Shown here: positions 48,601 through 60,341 of the stretch, piece after piece
Numbering within the stretch: position 1 is the first letter of the stretch
Layout: every line of letters starts with the position of its first letter
From: Membranipora membranacea
Taxonomy: Eukaryota; Bryozoa; Gymnolaemata; Cheilostomatida; Membraniporidae
DNA: 64,000 nt
Direction of reading: 5' to 3'
NCBI GenBank assembly: GCA_914767715.1
Contig: OU612074.1
Location: forward strand, 4,295,501 to 4,359,500
Position numbers and translations under genes: made by a program
The notes under the pieces: generated by a model
Told to the model about the DNA's origin: nothing
The model's database searches: none
The model's input: the letters and a program-made list of their open reading frames with translations, nothing else

Positions 48601-51600
48601 CATAAGACCTCTGTTGGTACGCTAGCATGTCGCGAAGTTCGGAGGCGATCCATCCATAGCGTGACTGGCCACGGCCATTTGACCATAAGACCGTTGCCCT
48701 CAAAACTCACCTTGTCAGGCTTTGCTCCCTTATTGGTCTCTAAAGTGGTATCTTGCTTTGGTCGCAGCTTACAGATATACAATGTTCATGACCATCATCA
48801 GCAAAGTCTGCAGCCACGGCTCAGGTTGTCTACAGACATAAGACAGAAGAGATGTTAAGCTAAAGTATGACGTATACATGTCATTTGGAAGTAACTTTTC
48901 CTTGTCAAGCGGGGAGATAACTTCAAATAATGACCCATTGACTAAAGATATAGTTGTTTATTGAGTAATGGGGTGGGGTTTTGACCTTCAGAAATGCATT
49001 CAATGAGACACTCATTAATTCAACACACTTAAATCTAGTTAGAGTCTTATAAAGAAGAAGAGAGAACAAGTCCGGACTTGCCCGACAGGTGCAAATTCAT
49101 GTGCTGTAAGCACCAGGCGAAGTGTTTTATGAGGTTAAGATATAGTATAGTCATATTGATTGAGGATTGGGGTGTAATATTGGGGTTCGGGGTTGGCAGC
49201 CTGAGGTATGCGAGCCAAATTTGGGGTTTTGGGGTCAGCTTTTGGGGTTTAGGGGTCAGGTTCGGGGTCAATATTTGGGGTTTGCAGTTCGCAGTTTGGG
49301 GTTTGCAGCCTACACTCTGGGGTTCACGGCCTACTTTCTGGGGTTTGGGGGTCATACACGAGGGTTTGGTGTTTAGAAGTCAGTTTTTGGGGTTTGGGGG
49401 TCAGTTTTTGGGGTTTGGGGGTCATTTCTTGGGGTTTGAGGGTCAATATTTGGGGTTTGCAGTTCGCACTTTGGGGTTTGCAGCTCACAGTTTGGGGATT
49501 GCAGCATGAATGAAGTTTTGGGTTTGCAGCTCACATTTTGGGGTTTGTAGCTCGAAGTTTTGGGTTAACAGCTGGCAGTTTGGGGTTTTTGGGGTCAAGA
49601 GCGGATTCAGGGGTCAACAGTTGACGGCATGTTGCTCAACTAACCCAGCACTCTTTTCCAACACATATCTTCTTAGTACCAATATTATTATGTTAACCTA
49701 GTTCATACAGGACAAGCCACCAGCCGACCCCCCCCCCTCCTGCCCAACCCTACCGGTGCCCACCAATGTCACCAACCCTTAAATGTTCCATAACCTACCC
49801 AGCCAGGTCACTGAATAATGTTTTTCCTTTGAAGTTGCTATAATTACTGCAATCAGCTGATTGTGCAAATTGTCTGCTAGTGCTACTATTAGGTCCAACA
49901 CCTCTATTTATTTCCCCATTGCTTTACATGCAAACTATGTTGACTTGTCACCTCAATAGGCCTGCTTCAGGTTCTTTCAATTCTTTAACCAGACCACTCA
50001 AAATGATGGTATGCTCCTGGTCTTCCATATTGGTGACTATGGGTTGAAAAACGGTTGTCAGAATTTTTTAGTGGCCATTGCATTTTGCACACATTTCCGG
50101 TCTAATTTACATTAGCCAATCCGTATGCATTGATCTTCCAAAAATGATTTTGCAAAAAGATTTTCAAACTTTAATTCAATAGATTTCCATTGCAAATACA
50201 CCTGAAAATATTAACAGGGTTCAATATCACTGATAGCAGTGCTTTTGAATTGGCTACACCCTCATTTGTCATCAGCATACTAATCATTTTATTTTGGAGG
50301 ATGGGTGCAACAAGTTGACCTTCACCCAATTACAGGTGTATTACCAATGCAGGAAGTACATGGACAAAATCAAAATGCCTGATCATTGCCTGCATTAGCT
50401 GCAACCCAAACCACAATCAGAATCTCAACGATCTGCACGGCTAAAGACCAGGGCGGCCACCAACTACAGAACCGAATTACGCAAAAACACTTTGTTACTG
50501 TCACATGCTAACCAGGACATCATATCTTACAAAGAATAGATGTTTTAAATTCTTTTTAAGATTCTTTTACCAAATTTTTAAAACACAATCTTTTTTAGTT
50601 GTCACTTTTTATATGACGAGACTTTTAAAGGTTTAACACTCATTGTGAAAATCAATCGTCAGATTAAAGATAATAATTGTAATGGAGTACCTGTGTGACA
50701 TTTTTTATAACAGTAAAACTACACAAGGAATATTTTTCAGACTTCAGCAAGGCTTTGACACCATCAACCATGATATTTTAATTAAAAGATTGCCTTTTTA
50801 TAATTTTAAAAAGGATGTATGTAATTTGCTGAAATCTTATTTAGAAAACGGAAAGCAATTTGTCAAAATCAGCGATCATTTCAGTATAATGAAATAGGTC
50901 GATATAGGAATCCGGATCAGAGATCCGTAATAGGTCCAATTTTATATTTAATATTAATTAATGATTTGGTTATATCCGCGCCAATGTTTAAATATATTCT
51001 CTTTGCCGACGACACAAATATATCTTTCCAATGCTCACGAAATTAAAAAAAGGTCATACAATTGAACGATGGTGCTTGAGTAATGAATTGATTTTAAACT
51101 ATACAAAAACAAACAAATTTTAGATCCTGAACAGTACCATATAAAACTTGGAAATCAGGTTTTAAAGACAAAAAAATAGCACTTCATTTCTCGGCATTCA
51201 CCTTGATGAGAGCATAGTTATGAAAACAAATATTTTAAAAGTTTGTCGGAAATTGAAGCACATCCTATTTTTAATGCGTTGTGTACAACCATATCATGAT
51301 ATTCATACAATGATCAAATTGTATAACACATTGTTTTATCCACATTAAATTTATGGTATTGAGTTTTATGGTCATGTCGCATATTGTCATCTAAATCACA
51401 CCTATTCACTTCAAAAATCCGCCCACATAGCTATGTGACCTCTTTCTTTTCTGTGTATCAAATTGTGCCCATTGAAATGATTGTTAAATACAGTAAATTG
51501 TTACTTTTTAATAATAATGGCGAGTTAGAAATCAAAACCCCGGCCGTAACAGCCACTTGGTGCAAACCTGTTGAATTCATACCAACTGGGGGAGGAGGGG

Positions 51601-54600
51601 GGGGAGGCTCCTTTTGCCTTGCGTGAGAGTTTGGCGTCGTCGCTGCGGGGTGTGGTTCGAATCTTGCCAAGTAGGCTGCGTGTCAGGGCTAGCCTTGTGG
51701 AAAGTAGGCTTCATTGTCCTGACATGGTCGCCTCACTATTCCTGGACTTATCCTACCATGCCGCTGCTTTATTTTATTTCACTATTTTAGTGCATTTATT
51801 TGAAATACAATAAATTGTTGCAGAAAAAAAATGATAGATTTTCCTTTCCTCTGTAGGCTAGCCCTCTGGCCTGCAGCCATTGACTTCACACGTTATGTCA
51901 ATGTTATGTCAACAAATAATCTTTTAAACAATATTATAGCGTCCTGTTAAAACAGCTTACCTTCAACCTTGGTTGCCACCACGGCCGTCAGTTTATTCAA
52001 AATTCATTCTTCCCAACATTATTTTTCACAGATAACATGATAATATTTTTTCTGTCAATCTACTATTTAATTTTTTTTTCTTTTCAAGGCTAATATTGTA
52101 AAACATTCTTTGAGAATGAAAATTCTTCCAATAAAGTATTAAAAAACAAATGTGTGCATTCAACATATTATTGAAATGATTTCAATAGGTTCCTAATTGA
52201 TGTATGAACGAGCAGCACAATAAACATAAAGAGTAATTTCCAGAATAGATATGATGCCATTACTAAACTATATGGCTTACCATCTGACGTTACACATTTG
52301 ATGATAGCAAATACAAAACCAGATTTACGATTTACGATCTAGTCTAAAATCTGAATTTTTTGGATAAAATATAGGAGCTGATATCGGTAATGGTAATGGT
52401 GACAGCAAAACGGGATGAGGATAGTAAAACCAGAACCATGAGGAGGGATCAATCAATAAGTGCTGTTTGCGCGTGCTCAAAACCAATAGGATTCGTCCCA
52501 TCCCGACAGTTGACCCGGTACGCATTCCTTACCATCATCATGGTAAGGAACGAATATTTGTACGCCTTAATTGGCAATTGGGTGATGACCAAATGTTATT
52601 GGCAATTTATGATTGGCAAAATGTCTTTGGCAAAATATGATTGGCAAAATGAGACTGGCAAAATGTCTTTGGCAAAATGTGACTGGCAAAATGAAATTGG
52701 CAAAATGTCTTTGGCAAAATGTGACTGGCAAAATGAGATTGGCAAAATGTATTTGGCAAAATGTGATTGGCAAAATAAGATTGGCAAAACATCTTTGGCG
52801 AAATGTGATTGGCAAAATAAGATTGGCGAAATGTCCTTGGCAAAATGTGATTGGCGATTTGTGATTGGCAAAACATAGCATTGGCAAAATTTACATTGGC
52901 GAAATGTAGCGGATTCGCTTAGTTGGCTAATAAATACAGTGAGAGTATTTCAATTTACCATTTTAGTTGCTTGTGTGTAAAAATGCTGGTAATTACCAAA
53001 GATTCTGAGTGCGTATAACAAAGCAAGTGTGTGTTTCTCACCAACCACTTGTTGAATGTTCATCATAACATTAATTAAATTGTGCCACTCAGGTTGAAGC
53101 GTCGCTATATGACCCAGCAGCCAGTGCAACTCCAAACCTGTTGTTCAACTCAGAGCGTTTACGCTGACTTTGGCACTCTATATAAGAATGGGCCAAATAT
53201 CTCTCCTAAAGCCTTCAATCAGGTAGTCCTGAAGGTGAGTCCTCAGAGTTAATTTTATAAACTGTATAAAGTTTTTTTTTTAATGAATGCTTAGGTGCCT
53301 TGCCTACCTAATCTACCAGTTACTGAGTTTTCATTCTTCTAGTTGGATACAGTTAGAGTGATGGTTGCTGTTTTAAAATGCACTGTTTTATGTGTCATAG
53401 CTGTTATGACTTGATCGGCTTAATAAAGTTGAATATATTATACAGAAATGCTGGTACAATTCTCAGCCAAAATATTATGTGTCAGGCAATGTTATGAGCC
53501 TACTTGTCTCTAAGGAAGGAAACACCAAAACATGCTATTCTCTGTAGGAATTTCCTGCCGCGTCTATCCAACGGAGGTATATTGCGAAGGCCGGTACCAG
53601 GCAAGTGTTTGTGGGACTGATGAAAGTGGGAACCAATCAACAAACCAGTGCAGACCACACATACAACCAGAGCAGGACACAAAGCAATTCCTCCGACCAT
53701 GGATATGTAAAGGTAAAGTTGTCAATCTAAGTGGGGGGTGCAATGGTGGTCTAAAGTATAAAGTGTAAAGAAATTTCATCAGAGAAAAAAACACACAAAA
53801 AAAGGGTGCCAACAAATGGGTTACGTCTCGTCTGTCGTCTACGTTGTAAATGGATTGTAACAGTAATTCACTCTGCCTAACCGGTAAAATTTCAGACAAA
53901 AGTAATTCCAATACAAACATACTGATATGTACCATACACCGAAAACTTTTGAATTCCATATAGGGGCAAGCCAGGCATTTTATTTGACCATCCTCATATA
54001 AAACTCATCCCATGCTACTCTCTATTCCAGTCTTGTGTTTTGAGAACATTCAAATTGTTCTGACCAGATTTTACTATCATCTTCCATTGATCCAGTGTAT
54101 TTGTTGAGTAGAGTATGCAAGAGAGTGCTTGGACTGTTTACATACAAGGAGCAATCATTCATAAGAATTATTTTGTTATTGCAAAATTGTAACTTGTAGT
54201 CGGCTACCCACTTGCAATGAAGCGACGGCTCACAGTTTTCAGGATATAATTATGTTTGGCACCATTGTTCAGTTACCCACAATTACCTAAAGCTGTCGCT
54301 CTGGTCTGAGAACTGCAACTGTTGAATTTACTTTTTTTTATGTAGCGTTGTCTACCACGCAAAGCACTTGGAGAAATAACTAATAGCAGTCAGCCGACGG
54401 AAGCAACACCTCCTCCGCCACAGAAAGCTGAAACAACAGCAAATGACAGTGACTGTTCAAACTCTGCTCCCAGCAACGGAGACACCGATCACGGTGAGGG
54501 AAGAGGGCATTTATTCATTTGTTAATCATTTGTTAATAGAGCTGAACTGGATTTGAGATAAGGCAGTATGATACAAACATGTGCACTATTGAACGCCAGA

Positions 54601-57600
54601 ACTCCTTTTTAAACTTGAATAGAATAATGCATATTTTGCTGAGATCCATCGATCCTACTTTGAGGCTATTTAATCCATGATCTCGAGTAGTGAAGTAGTG
54701 AGACTTTGGGTTTATGTCGAGAAACCATGCTAAGCTTTTCAATTATTCATAATATGTTACCATTTTGACCCTCATCGAACTATGTGTGTGTGAATTGACC
54801 AGATTCAGAAAGTGATGATGAAGGTAGAGATGTTGACCAGGGGGATGAGGAGTATGTACCATTCACCTCAGACGACGAATCAGAATCAGAAGAACAACCT
54901 GACGTCACCCAAACCACTCCAGCTCCAGTACCAGCCATCTCTTGGGAGGATCTGCTTCCTGCAGAGTTACGGCAGGATGAGGAGTGGAAACATTTCTATT
55001 CGCAACAGCTAAAGAATTGTGGGAAATATCATAGATGGAGCATAAGGTAAGACAAGATATACACTGTCTGACAAAAATACTGTTGCCCTCGAGAGGACTG
55101 TGATTAATATATGACGCTTGTTGCATCCTATGTATTTAGACAATCCTCTTTTTGATACAGACTTAATATTGCATAGGGTAGTGATAACATCACTTATTTA
55201 TCATTTTGACTAAGATGACGCCAGAAATTTGGTTTGACTTAGAATGACAACGCTCAATGTGCACATGGTGAGACAATGCATTTTCTTAATGATTTTTTTC
55301 AGCGTACTCCAGACATCTCTGGATATGTACACAAGATCTCCACAAGGTTACAGCAACAGGCGGAAGGCTGGTACCTTAAAACTTCCACATCCAAAACACT
55401 TGCAGAAGATAAAGAACTATGTTTCACAAACTCCAGGGTTAAACCATGAAAACCTTCACTGGATGCTGCTGGAGGCAGACAGGCGCAGACTATCAGCCAG
55501 AGGGCGAACTGGCTTCATCGTGTTCGATGAAGTCCAGATTCAGGTTAGTGGAATGCTTGCACCATTTCCTTCCTTAATACTGCATGATTCTTGCGCCTTG
55601 CAAAGCACCGTTCTATATGCGAAAATATCACAATGTAGGACAACTTAACCCTTCTGAAAACTAACAACTATGTCAATTAGTTATAGGGGAGAGTAATTTT
55701 TTGATAGCAGAACAAAAAAATTAGGCTTTTCGCACAAGCACCAGAAGTTATCATCTCACAGTAAATGGATGAACAATAAAGGTGATACACCAAGTGACAG
55801 CAGGGCCGCCATTAGTGGGCCGTGGGGCAAGACTAGTCCGTCATGATATCTGATAACTTTCATTTTCTATCACTTTCATCATTTACGACTTCATATTCTC
55901 AGGTGTTCCCTTCTGCTATTCCTATATTTTTATGTTGCTTTAGGAGGACCTGCAAGCTGATTCCGCAGCTGCCAACTCCAGACTATATGGGATGACAGAA
56001 TGTGGGTCTGCTGATGGCATGTATCGATACAGAAGACAGGGTAAGCAAAGCAATTCAGTGACAGCGCTTTGCATTGAAAGACTTGCAGATATTTTTTTTT
56101 TCAATTCTGCTTTAGTCTGCATTATTCTGTAATCTCAGCGTGAAGTATGTTGAGTCCCACCTATTAATTTTGTGTCTCATGACCAGTGTTTATGCTATTG
56201 CTAAACATGGTCAATAGCATAATAAATCAAAATCATTTCATTCTAGGCGGATTCAGAAACCTAGCCACACATGTGCTGCAATTTGTGTTCCTGGGTTACA
56301 CCGGTTTTAAGTGGCCTGTCGCCTACTTCTGCACCACTGAAGCTCACGCAGCAGAATTGATGCAGATTGTTTGGGAGGTGGTGGACAAGCTAGACCACTA
56401 CGATTTTAAGGTGTGTTATTGTTATTTCCTCAATAGAGTTTTCAGTTGTAAGTCTTGCACAAAGGCCAGGAGTGTAGAGACATGGCATTGGCAGCGTTTC
56501 CACAGTCTGTTTTTCTATTGACATATTGATGGTATTTAGTTGTACCAGAGACTATAGATATAGAGACCTTCCACTTGCGCATAAAATGCGAATAGCCAAT
56601 CAGCGTTATTTGACGGTCACTTTAACTTCTGGTTGTAAAGTAAGCGCTGCTGCCTTGGACAGCAATGGGTTTATCAATAAAGTTTCAGGTTTTTCACCTA
56701 AGTTATTTGAGGCAAAATAACCACAATCTTGATGACAAAACCAGATCAGACAGCAACAAAGTCACTATCAACTTGTTATTGCATTCTTAGCCAGGGATTT
56801 ATATAATACAGGCCTGTATTTTTGTGAGAAAGTAAGGGGGCTGTGCAGTATAATCCATCATAGTTGCCCACTGCAATGCACTGATGGCCTGACATAGGTT
56901 AGCTGTTGTGATGAGTTTCACGGACAAAGTTCTCATGTGTGAGGACAAGATGAGGCCTTCTTTTTGTTTGAATAGCATCGCTTGTTAATATTTGCGCTAA
57001 GATAAATATAAAAAAATTAATCATGGTGACTAGGACCAACCATACACACGCGTTCAAAAGTGAAGTAAGAATGGCATCGGAGTAAAGTGCATCGTCAGCA
57101 GATTCATACTGACAATACAATTCAATACTGACCAAATGTAAAGAAATTACTGCATCAAGAGATAGAAGACCTCCCTCTCTGCCTCAAAGTTAATGTGGGA
57201 TGGTTGGGGATATGAAAAGCTTTTTTTTTACAAATCGCATTGAAAACTTGTTTGGGCTTCATAGATAGATTCAGAGCAGTTTGAAGCACATTTATCTTCA
57301 GGCAACAATCAGCAATATGCTAACTTTAAGCGGGAAAACTTAGATTTTTTGAGGATGATTCTTTTCTCGGACATATGCTATAGAAAATTTCTGGGCTGGC
57401 CTGACTGATGAATTCAATTCAGTCACCAGAACTGGAGAATATATCATCAGTGCTTGCTCACATTTAACTATTTTCACATTGAATATTCAATTGTCTTTAT
57501 ATATGGGTGGGGGGCTACATTACCAAAAGGTTTTATGATTCACCAAGTATTTTAATTTTTTTATTCCTATATTTTATATAAAGGTCACTTCTTAGATTTC

Positions 57601-60282
57601 ATTTGTCCCAGTTGATATTATTGAAAGTTTTGTGGGAATGTACTTATAAAATAAACAACTAAAGCATTCACCTAGTCAATTTTTGATGGTAAATTCATAG
57701 CACTGGGTACGCTTACCTCCAAGCGATTACCACCAGAAAAGGAGCCTAATTTTCAATGTGTTTGCATCGGTTATATACGTTATCATGGCAAGTGGAAGGT
57801 CTCATTATCTATAGTCTCTGGTTGGACTCCTTCAACAATATGCACCGAAAGATGAAAATAATATAATGATGATCATAGTTCTGACATTGTTAGGTGCAAA
57901 AAATGATGTAAATAGTTAGCAATACTCTTTCCCTTAGTTCACATTGCACAGGAGTAGGCATTTCCCAATAATCAATAAATTATATCACTTGTCTCCAATC
58001 AGGGAAGTCCCTGCTCCAATTCATTAACGCAGGTTTGATACATGCCCCCCCCCCCCCCCCCCGGTGTATAGGTTTATACACCGGGAGCCACTACTACCAT
58101 TCGCTACGGCTAAGACTATAGTTTATCACACAGGTAGAAGGGATGCTCATGGATGGAGGAGCAAATAATCGAAAATTCCTCAGACTGCATGGTGACAGGG
58201 AGCTCAGGTCACAGGAGGCCTATATAATAACAAACCCAAACAGGCCATCACAGGAGGTAGCTGCTGTGATGGATCCATGTGTAAGTGTTTCAAGATGATT
58301 GTTACGTTGTTGATGAGATGGCAATGATTTAACTTGATGTTATGAAAGAGAAATTTCCCTGTGATAGTATGTTGATGATATCAGCTTGATAGTGCATAGA
58401 GATTATACAGTGTAGTTGATCATGTTTAATATTGATGGGTATAAAATTTATTGAATATTCAGAATATTATTATATATATAATATTAAGCAAATGTCACTT
58501 TACTTTCACTCACTGCCGCTAGCATTTCGGCTACACGGTACAAAAGCATAAACTGTAATGCAGGAGAAGAAACTGGTCTGTACATGATATTTGATCAGGG
58601 CAATGGGGCCTTGAAATGGAAATAGATTTCAGAGTGACCGAAAAATTTTGACACAACCAGGCAATGGGTCTATTGAATATGGTTCGAATGCTACGATTGG
58701 TCAAACGTTTAAAAATCAGTAAGCAACCTGTTTGTGATATCTTAATGGTGTTAGTTAGAATGTGGAACCAGTAGAAAACATAATTGATATTATCAATTGT
58801 TAAAATTTCAGCATGGGATAAAAAAAATCAGAAATTCTATGCTAAACTCACGTAACACGCCCAATGCAAAGAGGAGACTGAGATGGGGAGCAGACATCTG
58901 CGTCTGGGACCACTGGGAAGACGCATATAAATGGGATGACGAATCCAACAGCATGAGATTACACTATAAGCTCACTAATGAGCATATATTCGTTACTGAC
59001 AGCGGTAAGATGCGTAACCACCTCGCCTTCCAAACTATGGACAAGGATATGCTGCATCTTATGAAGGTATGCCAGTATGTTTTCAGATAATAGTCATAGC
59101 TGTTTCTTCAATCTCCTAGAAGCGTCATTTACTTGCTGCAAACAAAACAACAATACAGGTGGTTAAATACGAAAATTTGCCGTCCTTGCCTAAAAGCTGA
59201 CTTAGCTATGATATTACCACACTTATGCAATTCCCCACTAAAATTACAGAAATACCATTGCCATTATCGAATATGGTAGAACTGTTGTTGAGATGACAGG
59301 AATTGAGTGGCATAGTATGAGTTTATCAGATAACATGCGGTGGACTTTCTGTGCAACCAATGCAGTTCTTCATATGGCCCACCAAAATGGCGGCTTATTT
59401 ATATATGAGGCACTTTGATGCATGAAATGTCAAGGAGTCTTCTACCAATGTCAAACCGAGCACTATTACCCTCTAAACTGTATTATGTTTTAAAGATGTA
59501 TCAGCAGGAGTCCAAGAGGACAGACCTAAATCTGACCATACAGGGATTACCAAACATGGCCGTGCTGACGGAGAATCTACTATTGACAGTCTCTTATGTC
59601 TCGGTAGACGATGCTCGGTTCGCGGAAAACTTGCAGGCTCTGCAATTTTTTACAGATTGGTATAACCATACCAAAGGAGACCCCAAGTATGTCTGATTTC
59701 ACCGTATTAAAAAAATATAGAATGAGGTTAAAGATCCAAAGACGTTGCTAAACATCGGTATGAAAACATTTTGGGACATACTGATCATAACATTATTTAT
59801 ATCATCCTATCTAATAGAGAGGCGACACAATATCAATAGCATCATAGCTGTACCCCTGTACGATGACAGATGGGCTGAAATTCTCAAGACTCAATTATTC
59901 CTGCAGTCACATTAATATAACCAATATCATAACTTTTTTTAGGTCCTTCATTACTCAAGAGGCGTATGATGACATGTGCTCTACAGTACATGGATTTCAG
60001 TTTGTGACAAAAAGAATCCTGAAGTCACATCCTGGAGCACGAGTTGAGGCTTCCATTATGAACAGTGATGTTATTGAAAACATGTTTTCCTCACAAAGAG
60101 GCCGCTGCAACGGAGCCAACACAAATCCGTCCATCCTTGCATACAGCAAGGCTATTAACACGATCATCATGACAACTGAGCTGCAGCGCTCCTCAAAAAG
60201 AAATGCCAGCTCAACCGCCTCAGTAGGGGGGGCACATCCCTACCACATTCTTGCTAAAAAGAGCTTTAGATCAAAAGTGTAA
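45610..60282 (+). CDS. P-element/THAP9-like transposase with an RFX-like DNA-binding domain
   Basis: Twelve exons join with no frame break: 45610-45686, 53093-53234, 53548-53712, 54346-54493, 54803-55046, 55303-55543, 55944-56040, 56247-56410, 58134-58280, 58812-59066, 59496-59686 and 59943-60282, giving 736 residues. The start is ATG in MPPKAKYDQKLWQAQ. Residues about 25-100 resemble an RFX-type winged helix (SKWLKRRY, VYADF, ISPKAFNQVVLKEFPAASIQ, RRYIAKAGTRQVFVGL). An acidic/Pro linker follows. The C-terminal half resembles P-element/THAP9 transposases: LPHPKHLQKIKNYV, FIVFDEVQIQ (first aspartate), GFKWPVAYF, MLMDGGANNRKF (second aspartate), MDPCHGIKKIRNSM, and SDVIENMFSSQRGRCNGANTN near the expected glutamate. 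No THAP zinc finger is visible. The intact frame despite intron insertions suggests a recent or selected gene. It may be a transposon or a domesticated derivative; in vivo activity is unknown. Confidence 0.8.
45642..45886. repeat. 245-bp tandem duplication covering the end of transposase exon 1
   Basis: The block from AAACTCTGGCAGGCCCAGTC to the end at GTGCCAC is repeated. The second unit begins at 45887, is interrupted at about 45968 by the foldback element, and resumes at about 52917 up to 53088. A second copy of the exon-1 donor (AAATGGTAAGAG) therefore lies near 45927-45940. Confidence 0.75.
45975..46270. repeat. 14-bp minisatellite in the left terminal inverted repeat
   Basis: Tandem units such as ATTTTGCCAATCAC, ATTTCGCCAAAGAC and GTTTTGCCAATCTC alternate, about 21 in number. 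Phe/Cys/His-rich open frames across it come from the repeat. Confidence 0.9.
46630..47750. other. Foldback element interior, left part
   Basis: Nothing recognised. A G-rich run (AGGGGGAGGGGGAG) occurs just inside the left inverted repeat at about 46618-46631. Confidence 0.3.
47755..48547 (+). mobile_element. LINE polymerase C-terminal fragment
   Basis: The translation near 47800-48000 includes LTYVRTNLKRSGLPRDLLVRFY, TGCIRPKMTYGCPA and a stop, then further LINE-like residues. This is typical of the region after the reverse transcriptase domain in CR1/L2 or Jockey-type LINEs. It is interrupted by stops and frameshifts. From about 48090 the sequence is repeated directly at 49892-50340. Confidence 0.6.
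48090..48547. repeat. Direct repeat of about 450 bp, first unit
   Basis: Shares long identical stretches with 49892-50340, for example TATTTATTTCCCCATTGC and GATGGTATGCTCCTGGTC, with small indels. The two units flank about 1.3 kb that includes the G-rich array. Confidence 0.85.
48548..49150. other. Spacer between the direct repeats
   Basis: No domain recognised in the frame at 48505-48858. It is followed by ordinary AT-rich sequence up to the G-rich array. Confidence 0.3.
49160..49625. repeat. G-rich degenerate repeat (TTTGGGGT-type)
   Basis: About 460 bp of repeated TTTTGGGGTTTGGGGGTC and TTTGGGGTTTGCAG motifs with unit lengths near 20-27 bp. Frequent runs of four or five G at short spacing would allow G-quadruplex folding on the plus strand. 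The open frames across it (for example 49078-49509) are repeat artefacts. Confidence 0.85.
49892..50520 (+). mobile_element. Second direct-repeat unit and 3' end of the LINE fragment
   Basis: 49892-50340 repeats 48090-48547. After it, translation near 50345-50510 gives KYMDKIKMPDHCLH, then LKTRAATNYRTELRKNTL after a stop, a pattern common at the end of LINE polymerases. It appears to be the continuation of the fragment at 47755. Confidence 0.5.
50690..51640 (+). pseudogene. Decayed LINE reverse transcriptase
   Basis: The frame at about 50740-50897 has FDTINHDILIKRLPFYNF and LLKSYLENGKQFVKI, matching the palm region of non-LTR reverse transcriptases. After stops and shifts it continues with LINDLVISAPMFKYILFADD, the FADD catalytic box. 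Further down come a HLDESI-like motif and KLYNTLFYPH, then YGIEFYGH. Stops are frequent, so it is inactive. Confidence 0.75.
51641..52240. other. LINE 3' tail and foldback interior, right part
   Basis: A GC-richer tail around 51600-51730 precedes an ATACAATAAATTGTTGCAG end near 51806-51825, which may be the 3' end of the LINE. The rest is AT-rich with no recognised feature. Confidence 0.3.
52595..52905. repeat. 14-bp minisatellite in the right terminal inverted repeat
   Basis: Inverted partner of 45975-46270, with units such as TTGGCAAAATGTGA and TTGGCAAAATGTCT. Lysine-rich open frames over it (for example 52390-52878) are repeat artefacts. Confidence 0.9.
56411..58133 (+). other. Largest ordinary intron of the transposase gene
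   Basis: 1.7 kb with no exon recognised. It includes an 18-base C run at 58045-58062 and right after it the hairpin CCGGTGTATA / TATACACCGG (58061-58084), about 50 bp before exon 9. Confidence 0.4.
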
Positions 60283-60341
60283 CCAAGGTAGGCTGACGCT
60301 AAGACTATGTATTTAGCATTATTTATTATTATATTTGTTAT

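Larger units (their letters stand above)
45969..52914. mobile_element. Foldback element, 6.9 kb, with long terminal inverted repeats of 14-bp units
   Basis: The ends are inverted copies: left 45969-46620 and right about 52244-52914. Both start with a form of ACATTTCGCCAATGTA and then a 14-bp tandem repeat (ATTTTGCCAATCAC type), about 21 units on the left and 22 on the right. A further 350 bp also matches in inverted orientation (AAGGAATGCGTACC against GGTACGCATTCCTT; CCGATATCAGC against GCTGATATCGG). GCTTAGTTGG occurs just outside both ends (45959-45968 and about 52917-52926), a possible target duplication. The layout resembles foldback or Galileo-type elements. The interior has no transposase, only LINE fragments and repeats. 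It sits in intron 1 of the transposase gene. Confidence 0.85.

Noticed and set aside
49078-49509. Gly/Phe/Val-rich open frame
   Set aside because: Runs over the G-rich repeat array and lacks any domain.
48090-50340. LTR retrotransposon with 450-bp LTRs
   Set aside because: The repeats contain LINE tail sequence, do not start TG and end CA, and enclose no gag or pol.
52390-52887. Lysine/tryptophan-rich open frame and its minus-strand partners
   Set aside because: Same 14-bp repeat in the right inverted end; not protein-like outside the repeat.
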